Of a DNA stretch of 11,105 nt, positions 1 through 5,475 are shown piece by piece. The position numbers and the translations under genes were made by a program. The stretch's first letter is position 1, and the number at the start of each line of letters is the position of its first letter. Source of the DNA: Candidatus Falkowbacteria bacterium CG10_big_fil_rev_8_21_14_0_10_43_11 (GTDB lineage: Bacteria > Patescibacteriota > Patescibacteriia > Patescibacteriales > XYC2-FULL-47-12); NCBI GenBank assembly GCA_002778635.1, contig PFAS01000056.1, positions 1 through 11,105 of the forward strand, in the 5' to 3' direction. The notes under the pieces were generated by a model that was not told the DNA's origin, searched no databases, and saw only the letters and a program-made list of their open reading frames with translations.

Positions 1-315
1 TTTTTATTTAAAGGAGTTGGTTTTGAAGGAATTTTTAAATTATTGCGAGGCAAAGACAAAAAAGCTTATTTTAAAACAGTTATGGCGTATTGCGAGCCAG
101 ACGAAGAGTCGGTTCTGTTTGAAGCTGAAATGCACGGAGAAATTGCGGCAAAAGTTGTTTTGTCGAAGGCGGACGCGATGCCGTATGATCATATTTTTAT
201 TCCCGATGGCCATAAAAAGGCAATTGTTCAAATGAGCATGGAAGAAAAAAACAGTTTTTCCCAACGCGGCCAAGCGGCCAGAAAATTGGGGGAATATTTA
301 CGGAATAAAAAATAA
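1..315 (+). CDS. HAM1/RdgB-type non-canonical purine NTP pyrophosphatase, 3' part
   Basis: Partial gene: the frame is open from base 1, so the true start lies upstream; the TTG at 43 is internal. The family hydrolyses ITP, XTP and dITP to monophosphates, keeping deaminated purines out of nucleic acids. The visible 104 residues carry the family's C-terminal landmarks: an AYFKTVMAYC strand like the ITPase 'AYFKTVIAY' segment, then YDHIFIPDG (family: YDPIFIPEG), then MSMEEKNSFSQRGQA (family: MS.EEKN.ISHRGKA), then the end of the protein. The style is closer to archaeal/eukaryotic ITPases than to E. coli RdgB. Two conserved spots deviate: the usual GFGYDP turn reads AMPYDH, and the base-binding His of the SHR motif is Gln. 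It is followed after 16 bases by the HIT gene. Family assignment is fairly sure; activity on the usual substrates is less so. Confidence 0.8.
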   Translation, partial: FLFKGVGFEGIFKLLRGKDKKAYFKTVMAYCEPDEESVLFEAEMHGEIAAKVVLSKADAMPYDHIFIPDGHKKAIVQMSMEEKNSFSQRGQAARKLGEYLRNKK

Positions 316-331
316 TTTTAACTTAAAACTT

Positions 332-733
332 ATGGCTGATTGCGTTTTCTGCAAAATTATAAAAGGCGAACTGCCGAGCTACAAAATTTATGAAGACGAA
401 AAAGTCTTGGTTTTTTTGGACATCAATCCGGTAGCCGACGGGCATGTTTTGTTAATTCCCAAAGAGCATTATCAAATAATGCCGGATGTGCCGGATGATT
501 TGCTCGCTTATGCCTTCTTAAAAGCCAAAGAATTAATGCCAAAAATAAAATCGGCGATGCAAGTTAATTATATTAGCATTTCCGTGGTCGGCATGGATGT
601 GCCGCATTTTCATATTCATATTATTCCGCGCAAATTTAATGACGGCCTCGCAAATTTTTGGCCGACGAAAAAATATCAAGAAGGGGAAGTGGAAAAAATC
701 GCAAAACTCATAACGAATAACATTAAAACATGA
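332..733 (+). CDS. HIT-family (histidine triad) nucleotide hydrolase/transferase
   Basis: A complete 133-residue protein, the usual length for Hint-type HIT proteins. These cytosolic enzymes cleave nucleoside phosphoramidates or dinucleoside polyphosphates. The signature HFHIHIIPR at residues 92-100 gives the triad His92, His94 and His96. Cys4 and Cys7 in the N-terminal CVFC motif, with His46, match the zinc site of many bacterial HIT proteins. The central PVADGHVLLIPKEH (33-46) is the family's conserved strand and loop. The start is ATG 332, which puts CVFCKII at the expected N-terminus; no Shine-Dalgarno sequence is seen. Its stop overlaps the start of the next gene by four bases (ATGA, 730-733), implying translational coupling with the Nudix gene. 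The exact substrate cannot be read from sequence. Confidence 0.9.
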   Translation: MADCVFCKIIKGELPSYKIYEDEKVLVFLDINPVADGHVLLIPKEHYQIMPDVPDDLLAYAFLKAKELMPKIKSAMQVNYISISVVGMDVPHFHIHIIPRKFNDGLANFWPTKKYQEGEVEKIAKLITNNIKT

Positions 734-1098
734 AAGCATTAAAACAAAAAAACAAAGGCAACCATTTTAAAATTTTGAGCTCTAAAATAGTTCATAAAAA
801 TCCATATTGGTACGTAGTTGATAATAGAGTTATCAGGCCAAACGGCAGCAAAGGGCATTATTATATTGTGCATAAAAAAGATGGAATTGTAATCATTCCG
901 CTGACAGCTGACAAAAAAAATACTTACCTCGTAAGACAATGGCGATTTGCGGTCGGTGAAAACGCCTGGGAGTTTCCTATGGGCGGTTTTGAAGATGGCG
1001 AAACTCTGCTTGCCGCCGCTCAACGGGAATTGCGCGAAGAAACCGGCATCACCGCTAAAAAATGGACGAAGTTAAAATTATTGAAACAGGCAAAATAA
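730..1098 (+). CDS. Nudix hydrolase, ADP-ribose pyrophosphatase type, truncated by an internal out-of-frame deletion
   Basis: This 122-residue reading frame has the N-terminal strands and a complete Nudix box at 85-107 (GGFEDGE, then REL.EETGI), with Glu103 and Glu104 as likely metal ligands. LVRQWRFAVG.NAWEFPMGG just before it is typical of ADP-ribose/nucleoside-diphosphate-sugar pyrophosphatases, which run to about 170-210 residues. After TAKKWTKL the frame turns into low-complexity LKLLKQAK and stops, so the catalytic loop and last strands are missing. The typical C-terminal helix of this family is found in another frame at 1062-1154 (next entry), so the gene appears to have lost roughly 50 codons. 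The start at 730 overlaps the HIT stop. It is probably a recent pseudogene, though a sequencing or assembly error is not excluded. Confidence 0.75.
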   Translation: MKALKQKNKGNHFKILSSKIVHKNPYWYVVDNRVIRPNGSKGHYYIVHKKDGIVIIPLTADKKNTYLVRQWRFAVGENAWEFPMGGFEDGETLLAAAQRELREETGITAKKWTKLKLLKQAK

Positions 1099-1154
1099 AA
1101 GATTCATTTACTATTTTGGCTTTTTATTATTTTCAATTATTTTTTAAGAATTAA
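1062..1154 (+). pseudogene. Displaced C-terminal tail of the upstream Nudix gene
   Basis: In frame 3, overlapping the end of the truncated Nudix frame, the codons read MDEVKIIETGKIKDSFTI followed by LAFYYFQLFFKN and TAA at 1152. This matches the closing part of ADP-ribose pyrophosphatases, where the segment 'eeGkI.Da.ti.al' forms the last helix before the stop. It sits directly after the Nudix box with nothing between, whereas intact family members have about 50-60 residues there. The simplest reading is an internal deletion whose junction lies near 1060-1080 and shifts the frame. It is not a separate gene: it has no ribosome site and no independent fold. Confidence 0.65.
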
Positions 1155-1163
1155 TCTTACTTC

Positions 1164-1196
1164 CCCCTCGCCCCACGGGAGAGGGTGGGGCAGGGG
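1164..1196. repeat. GC-rich REP-like palindrome before rfbB
   Basis: CCCCTCGCCCCA (1164-1175) pairs with TGGGGCAGGGG (1186-1196) with one bulged base, enclosing a purine-rich loop CGGGAGAGGG. It is strikingly GC-rich in AT-rich surroundings. It lies in the 52-base gap between the broken Nudix gene and rfbB, and its right flank continues as GGGGATGAGGG up to the rfbB start, so the element itself supplies the only purine-rich (SD-like) bases there. It looks like a dispersed intergenic palindrome; other copies cannot be checked here. Confidence 0.6.
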
Positions 1197-1206
1197 ATGA
1201 GGGCGT

Positions 1207-2163
1207 ATGAAACTTTTAGTTACCGGCGGCGCCGGCTTCATTGGTTCCAACTTTATCCATTACTGGCTCAATAAATATCCAAGTGACAAAATCGTCAACT
1301 TGGACGCTTTGACTTACGCCGGCAATGTGGACAACTTAAAAAATTTACCGAACAGACAAAATTACGAGTTTGTGCTGGGGAATATTTGCGATGCGCAAAT
1401 AGTGGACGAAGTAATGAAAGAAACGGAGTTAGTAGTGCATTTTGCGGCCGAAAGCCATGTTGATAATTCTATAATTGACAGTACGCCATTTGTAAAAACT
1501 AATGTGTTAGGCACGCAGGTTTTATTGGACGCGGCTTTAAAAAACGGCAAAAAAAGATTTCACCATATTTCTACCGATGAAGTATTCGGTTCTTTAGGCC
1601 CAAACGATCCGCCGTTTAACGAAAATACGCCTTATGACCCGCGCAGTCCTTACAGCGCGTCTAAAGCGGGCGCCGACCATCTGGTGCGTGCCTACTGGCA
1701 TACGCATCAGTTGCCGATAACTATTTCCAACTGCTCCAATAACTACGGTCCGCGTCAGCACAAAGAAAAATTGATTCCGCTTTTTATTACCAATTTATTG
1801 CAAAATAAACCAGTGCCGGTGTACGGCACGGGGCAAAACATTCGCGACTGGCTGTATGTGGATGATCACTGTTCGGCCATTGACGCGATAATTTCCCGAG
1901 GCAAAATCGGCGAAACCTACTTAATCGGCGGTAAGGGTAATAAAGAAGAAGAAATAACAAATCTTAAATTAACAAAAAAATTAATTTCACTTTTAGATAA
2001 AGACGAAAGTTTGATTGAATATGCGGAGGATAGAAAGGGCCATGATTTTCGCTACGCCATTGATGACGCAAAATTAAGAACGGAATTAGGGTGGCAGCCA
2101 GAGGTTGATTTTGAAGAAGGTTTGAAAAAAACGATAGAATGGTATAAAAATTCAATAAAATAA
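1207..2163 (+). CDS. rfbB: dTDP-glucose 4,6-dehydratase (RmlB)
   Basis: A complete 318-residue protein, slightly shorter than the usual 330-360. It converts dTDP-D-glucose to dTDP-4-keto-6-deoxy-D-glucose in the cytosol, the second step of dTDP-L-rhamnose synthesis. It is an extended short-chain dehydrogenase: NAD-binding TGGAGFIGSN at 6-15, catalytic TDEVFG at 123-128 (Thr123, Asp124, Glu125), YSASK at 149-153 (Tyr149, Lys153), NNYGPRQ at 178-184 and RKGHDFRYAID near 277 (usually RPGHDRRYAID). LDALTYAGN at 33-40 is a dTDP-glucose dehydratase hallmark. It is first of the dTDP-sugar cluster. No clear promoter was found; the hairpin before it could harbour a processing point. The start ATG 1207 gives the proper MKLLVTGGAG N-terminus. 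Confidence 0.95.
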   Translation: MKLLVTGGAGFIGSNFIHYWLNKYPSDKIVNLDALTYAGNVDNLKNLPNRQNYEFVLGNICDAQIVDEVMKETELVVHFAAESHVDNSIIDSTPFVKTNVLGTQVLLDAALKNGKKRFHHISTDEVFGSLGPNDPPFNENTPYDPRSPYSASKAGADHLVRAYWHTHQLPITISNCSNNYGPRQHKEKLIPLFITNLLQNKPVPVYGTGQNIRDWLYVDDHCSAIDAIISRGKIGETYLIGGKGNKEEEITNLKLTKKLISLLDKDESLIEYAEDRKGHDFRYAIDDAKLRTELGWQPEVDFEEGLKKTIEWYKNSIK

Positions 2164-2167
2164 AAGA

Positions 2168-2243
2168 CCCGCAAATTAAGAGCAGTAGAGCTTTGGAAAG
2201 GAAAAGGCGTTGTAAGCTCAAGCAGGGTCTCTTAATTCGCGGG
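2168..2243 (+). other. Long nested inverted repeat between rfbB and the Nudix gene (structured RNA or decayed element)
   Basis: Bases 2168-2182 (CCCGCAAATTAAGAG) pair with 2229-2243 (CTCTTAATTCGCGGG) over 15 positions with a single A/C mismatch. Inside, GAGCTT (2188-2193) pairs perfectly with AAGCTC (2214-2219) around a 20-base loop rich in GGAAAGG-type purines. The inner hairpin and the outer stem are separated by an asymmetric internal loop (5 and 9 bases). No T-tract follows, so it is not a standard terminator, and no reading frame fits it. It resembles no riboswitch that I recognise. The ends of the outer stem define a compact 76-base unit, which would also fit a small REP/MITE-type insertion. 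Confidence 0.6.
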
Positions 2244-2283
2244 CATAGTAGATAGGGAATGAATAAATATTAACAAAATTATC

Positions 2284-2775
2284 ATGAAAAAGCAAGTGGT
2301 CGTTCGTGACAGAGATAATAATAAGTTTAAAGTAAGTGTTGATAAGCTAACTTTCCGCCCATCAGTATATGGCGTTATCATAAAAACCGGCAAGATTTTA
2401 TTAGCAAGACAATGGGACGGTTATGAATTTCCGGGCGGAGGCATTAATTTACACGAAACTATTGAAGAAGGTTTAAAAAGAGAAGTTTGGGAAGAAACCG
2501 GATACAAAGTGAGAATGGGGAATATATTGCATTCCGAAACATCTTTTTTTACGCCAGCGCCATATTATAAAGGCGTATTTTGGAATTGCGTTTTAATTTA
2601 TTACATTTGTTCAATCGTCAGCGGCAAAATATCAACTAAACATTTTGACGACAACGAAAAAAAGATAATGTCAATGGCAGAGTGGGTGGACTTAAAAGAT
2701 ATCGGCAAATTAAAGTTTTATAATTCAATTGACAGCGCAAAATTAATTAAAAAAGCTTTAGAAATAAAGTCATGA
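2284..2775 (+). CDS. Nudix hydrolase inside the dTDP-sugar cluster
   Basis: A complete 163-residue Nudix protein. The box at 52-74 is intact (G52, E58, REVWEETGY with Glu70 and Glu71 as metal ligands), preceded by RQWDGYEFPGG (43-52). After the box there is a full C-terminal half with AEWVDLKDI at 132-140, the usual Nudix 'eW.dl.el' strand. Nudix enzymes cleave nucleoside diphosphates linked to another group; the substrate here is unknown, though its position between rfbB and rfbD suggests a sugar nucleotide or a dTDP/dTTP by-product (inference). The start ATG 2284 lacks a Shine-Dalgarno site. Its TGA overlaps the rfbD ATG by four bases (2772-2775), so the two are translationally coupled. Unlike the Nudix gene at 730 it shows no damage. 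Confidence 0.9.
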   Translation: MKKQVVVRDRDNNKFKVSVDKLTFRPSVYGVIIKTGKILLARQWDGYEFPGGGINLHETIEEGLKREVWEETGYKVRMGNILHSETSFFTPAPYYKGVFWNCVLIYYICSIVSGKISTKHFDDNEKKIMSMAEWVDLKDIGKLKFYNSIDSAKLIKKALEIKS

Positions 2776-3614
2776 AGAAAACACTCGTCATCGGTTCGCG
2801 CGGCATGCTTGGCCAGGAGATCCTGAAAATTTTTCCAAACGCCGTCGGTTGGGACCGGGGAGAAATTAATATCGTAAATGAAACGCAAGTAAACGACAAA
2901 CTAAAAAACTTGCAACCTGATATAATCATCAACTGTGCTGCCTACAACGCGGTTGACGCTTGCGAAAACGAAGCCGGTTTTGCCTTAGCTAAAAAAATCA
3001 ATGGGGAAGCGCTCGGCTATTTAGCTGATGCTTGTTTAGAACTCAAAGCAACGTTAGTGCATTACTCAACCAACTACGTTTTTAATGGCGAGAGAGAACA
3101 AGGTTATGCCGAAGACGCTGAATCAAAACCAATTTCCAAATACGGCGAATCAAAATTACTCGGCGAACAAGAAATTTTGCGCCGGTCAAATTTAAAATAT
3201 TATCTTATCCGCACTTCCAAACTATTTGGTCAAAAAGGCAAAAGCGAAATGGCCAAAGAAAATTTTTTTGACGCCATGATTAATTTAAGCAGAAAGCAAG
3301 GTGAAATCAGGGTAGTTGACGATGAACTAAGCAATTTTACCTACGCGCCGGATTTAGCGCGGGCAACTCAAAGTTTAATGGCGGAAAATTATAGTTACGG
3401 CATTTACCATATTACTAACGAAAATCCCTGCACTTGGCATCAGGCGGCGCGAGTTTTGTTTGACATAACGGGCAAAAAGATTAAACTAATTCCAGTAACG
3501 GCAAACACTTTCCCGCGGCCGGCGAAAAGACCTCAATATGGAATTTTATTAAATACTAAATTACCGAAGTTGAGAGGATATGAGGAAGCGCTAAGTAATT
3601 ATTTAAAAGTTTAA
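2772..3614 (+). CDS. rfbD: dTDP-4-dehydrorhamnose reductase (RmlD)
   Basis: A complete 280-residue protein of normal length. It reduces dTDP-4-keto-L-rhamnose to dTDP-L-rhamnose with NAD(P)H, the last step of the pathway. Features: nucleotide-binding GSRGMLGQE at 8-16, INCAAYNAVDACENE near 53-67 (family: NCAAYTAVDKAE), HYSTNYVFNG at 97-106 and YGESK at 124-128. Thr100, Tyr124 and Lys128 form the catalytic triad. One oddity is Asn101, where the family has Asp (STDYVF). The start codon lies inside the stop of the upstream Nudix gene, so translation is probably coupled and no separate ribosome site is needed. The natural partner RmlC (3,5-epimerase), which makes the substrate, is not encoded in this window. 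Assignment as RmlD is firm by motif and context. Confidence 0.92.
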   Translation: MKKTLVIGSRGMLGQEILKIFPNAVGWDRGEINIVNETQVNDKLKNLQPDIIINCAAYNAVDACENEAGFALAKKINGEALGYLADACLELKATLVHYSTNYVFNGEREQGYAEDAESKPISKYGESKLLGEQEILRRSNLKYYLIRTSKLFGQKGKSEMAKENFFDAMINLSRKQGEIRVVDDELSNFTYAPDLARATQSLMAENYSYGIYHITNENPCTWHQAARVLFDITGKKIKLIPVTANTFPRPAKRPQYGILLNTKLPKLRGYEEALSNYLKV

Positions 3615-3617
3615 ATA

Positions 3618-3704
3618 CCCCTCCGCCTCCGGCACCTCCCCTTATAAAGGGGAAAAATAATGCGGTATTTATTCTCCCCCTTTATAAGGGGGAGCTAGAG
3701 GGGG
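3618..3704. repeat. Double palindromic repeat (REP/MITE-like) before rfbA
   Basis: Two arms face each other. The left arm (3618-3652) contains CCCCTTATAAAGGGG (3638-3652), and the right arm (3676-3704) contains CCCCCTTTATAAGGGGG (3676-3692). The arms are also approximate inverted copies of one another: CCTCC.CCT... on the left mirrors AGCTAGAGGGGG on the right. The 23-base AT-rich centre includes AAATAA and TATTT that can extend the pairing. It is much richer in G/C runs than its surroundings and fills almost the whole rfbD-rfbA gap. The design is like the paired-hairpin REPIN elements of other bacteria; mobility and copy number cannot be judged from one copy. Confidence 0.65.
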
Positions 3705-3727
3705 TTCTAGGATTCGGGAGATAAAAT

Positions 3728-4453
3728 ATGCGCGGCATCATCTTATCCGGCGGCTCGGGCACGCGCCTGTCGCCGCTAACTAAAATTACCAGCAAACAGC
3801 TTCTGCCGGTTTATAATCGGCCGATGATTTTTTATCCCCTAAACACTTTGGTTAAAGCCGGCATTAAAGAAATTTTAATCATCGTCGCGCCGGAGCGGGC
3901 AGGGGATTACTTAAATTTACTCGGCAGTGGAAAACAATTTGGCTGCAAATTTACTTACGAAATACAAGACAAACCCAAAGGGATAGCGGAGGCGTTTATA
4001 ATCGGCGAAAATTTTATTGACCAAGAAGACGCGGTAATGATTTTGGGCGATAATATTTTTGAAGACGATTTAAGCGAGCAAATAAAAAGTTTTAAGCGGG
4101 GCGGAAAAATTTTTGCCAAGCAAGTTCCTGACCCGCAACGGTTCGGCATCGTGGAATTTGACGATAATATGAAAGCTATTTCTATTGAAGAAAAGCCGAA
4201 GCGGCCCAAAAGCGATTACTGCGTTACCGGACTGTATATTTATGATAACCGCGTAATAGAAATCGCAAAAAATTTAAAGCCTTCGCCGCGGCAAGAATTT
4301 GAAATAACCGACGTTAACAAGAAATTTTTAGAACTGGGAGAACTGGAAGTCGCCATGGTCAACGGCAAGTGGATTGACGCCGGAACTTTTGACAGCTTGC
4401 TTGAAGCGCAAAATTTGGCGAAAGAAAAATTAGCGGATAAACTCATCATCTGA
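3728..4453 (+). CDS. rfbA: Glucose-1-phosphate thymidylyltransferase (RmlA)
   Basis: A complete 241-residue nucleotidyltransferase. It joins dTTP and glucose-1-phosphate to give dTDP-glucose, the entry step for RfbB. The N-terminus MRGIILSGGSGTRLSPLT holds the GGSGTRL nucleotide loop with Arg13; K23-Q24 and LPVYNRPM follow, a hallmark of RmlA. ILGDNIF at 105-111 provides the metal-binding Asp108, EEKP is at 154-157, YCVTGLYIYD at 164-173 and KWIDAGTFDSLLEA at 214-227. At 241 residues it is about 50 shorter than the E. coli enzyme, resembling short forms that lack the C-terminal allosteric/dimer extension. ATG 3728 is preceded by GGGAG (3716-3720) with seven bases of spacing, a plausible ribosome site. 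It is last in the dTDP-sugar cluster, in the reverse of pathway order. Confidence 0.93.
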   Translation: MRGIILSGGSGTRLSPLTKITSKQLLPVYNRPMIFYPLNTLVKAGIKEILIIVAPERAGDYLNLLGSGKQFGCKFTYEIQDKPKGIAEAFIIGENFIDQEDAVMILGDNIFEDDLSEQIKSFKRGGKIFAKQVPDPQRFGIVEFDDNMKAISIEEKPKRPKSDYCVTGLYIYDNRVIEIAKNLKPSPRQEFEITDVNKKFLELGELEVAMVNGKWIDAGTFDSLLEAQNLAKEKLADKLII

Positions 4454-4468
4454 AATAAACAGAAATAT

Positions 4469-4495
4469 GCATTTATTTGCTTCGCCCATAAATGC
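4469..4495 (+). other. Hairpin downstream of rfbA
   Basis: GCATTTA (4469-4475) pairs perfectly with TAAATGC (4489-4495) over a 13-base loop. It sits 15 bases after the rfbA stop and ahead of the galU promoter. There is no following T-tract, so it is at best a weak terminator or an mRNA 3'-end stabiliser for the dTDP-sugar transcript. Confidence 0.4.
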
Positions 4496-4514
4496 GAAAT
4501 ACATGGAAATTCAA

Positions 4515-4543
4515 TTGCCGTTTAAAAAATACAATTATATATT
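4515..4543 (+). promoter_or_regulatory. Probable sigma70-type promoter of galU
   Basis: TTGCCG (4515-4520) and TATATT (4538-4543) are separated by exactly 17 bases. This predicts a start of transcription near 4550, giving a short leader of about 18 bases before the galU ATG. It separates galU from the rhamnose genes although both lie on the same strand. Confidence 0.45.
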
Positions 4544-4567
4544 TCAACAATATATCCAATTAAATTT

Positions 4568-5434
4568 ATGTCTATAATAAAGAAAGCCATCATACCGGTA
4601 GCAGGAGCGGGAACCAGATTTTTACCCGCCACCAAAGCCCAACCTAAAGAAATGTTGCCGATTATTGACAAGCCGGTGGTGCAATATATCGTGGAAGAAG
4701 CGGTCGCGTCCGGCATTGAAGACATAATTTTAGTCACCGGTCCGTCCAAAATTTCCATTGAAAACCATTTTGATTATAATTACGAACTGCAAAATTTTTT
4801 AAAAAAACAAGGAAAAGAAAAAGACGCGGCGGCGGTAAAAAATATCGCCGACATGGCTAATTTCATATATGTCCGCCAAAAAGGGCCTTACGGCAACGGC
4901 ACTCCGGTTTTGAACTGCCGCCATATTATCGGCGACGAACCGTTCGCGGTTATTTGGGGCGATGATTTGTTCGTCGGCGAGGGCAAGCCGCGCCTGAAGC
5001 AATTAATGGAAGCGTACGAAAAATACGCTAACCCGATTTTAAGCTGTATTGAAGTGGACGACGAGGGTGCGAACAAATACGGCATCATTGACGGCGTAGA
5101 AACGGAAGCGGACATAATACAAGTAAAAAATATCGTGGAAAAGCCGGGACCAAAAAAAGCGCCGTCGCGCTGGGGCAGTATCGGCGCTTATATTTTAACG
5201 CCGGACATTTTTCCGCTCTTAGCCAAAACAAAACTGGGCAAAGACGGCGAACTGTGGCTGGTGGACGCAATTTTTGCTTTGTCCAAAAAACGCCCGCTTT
5301 ATGCTAAAAAGATTAAAGGAAAATTTTACGATACCGGCTCAAAATTCGGCTGGCTAAAAGCCAACATTGATTTTGCCCTGCAGCGGGATGATTTAAAAGG
5401 CGAGTTAAAAAAATATTTAAAAAATTTGAAGTAA
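4568..5434 (+). CDS. galU: UTP-glucose-1-phosphate uridylyltransferase (GalU)
   Basis: A complete 288-residue enzyme of typical bacterial GalU length. It makes UDP-glucose from UTP and glucose-1-phosphate, supplying glycosyl donors for envelope glycans. The start is KKAIIPVAGAGTRFLPATKA (5-24), followed by QPKEMLPIIDKPVVQYIVEEA, which is diagnostic for GalU. GDDLF at 131-135 gives Asp132 for metal binding, KYGIID at 170-175, VEKPGPKKAPS at 190-200 and DTGSKFGWLKANIDFAL at 255-271 match the C-terminal GalU signature. One difference is GNGTPVL (110-115), where most GalU read GLGHAVL, so the loop His is Thr. No Shine-Dalgarno site precedes ATG 4568. It shares substrate with RfbA, and both draw on glucose-1-phosphate. 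It ends at a strong shared terminator. Confidence 0.95.
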   Translation: MSIIKKAIIPVAGAGTRFLPATKAQPKEMLPIIDKPVVQYIVEEAVASGIEDIILVTGPSKISIENHFDYNYELQNFLKKQGKEKDAAAVKNIADMANFIYVRQKGPYGNGTPVLNCRHIIGDEPFAVIWGDDLFVGEGKPRLKQLMEAYEKYANPILSCIEVDDEGANKYGIIDGVETEADIIQVKNIVEKPGPKKAPSRWGSIGAYILTPDIFPLLAKTKLGKDGELWLVDAIFALSKKRPLYAKKIKGKFYDTGSKFGWLKANIDFALQRDDLKGELKKYLKNLK

Positions 5435-5446
5435 ACAATAAAATTA

Positions 5447-5474
5447 AAAACTGCGGGTATTAGCCCGCAGTTTT
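5447..5474. terminator. Bidirectional rho-independent terminator between convergent genes
   Basis: CTGCGGG (5451-5457) pairs with CCCGCAG (5464-5470), flanked by AAAA (5447-5450) and TTTT (5471-5474). The A and T tracts give a U-run on both strands, so it can end galU from the left and the PEGA gene from the right. It ends one base before the minus-strand stop codon. Confidence 0.85.
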
Positions 5475-5475
5475 A

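Noticed and set aside
40..273. Minus-strand frame opposite the HAM1-type gene
   Set aside because: It is a shadow of a gene with clear family motifs and has no recognisable domain of its own.
3618..3704. CRISPR array or phage element
   Set aside because: There is only one inverted pair and no regularly spaced direct repeats or cas genes.
4469..4495. Considered as a full rho-independent terminator of rfbA
   Set aside because: The stem is only 7 bp and A/T-rich and lacks a T-tract, so it is listed as a hairpin only.
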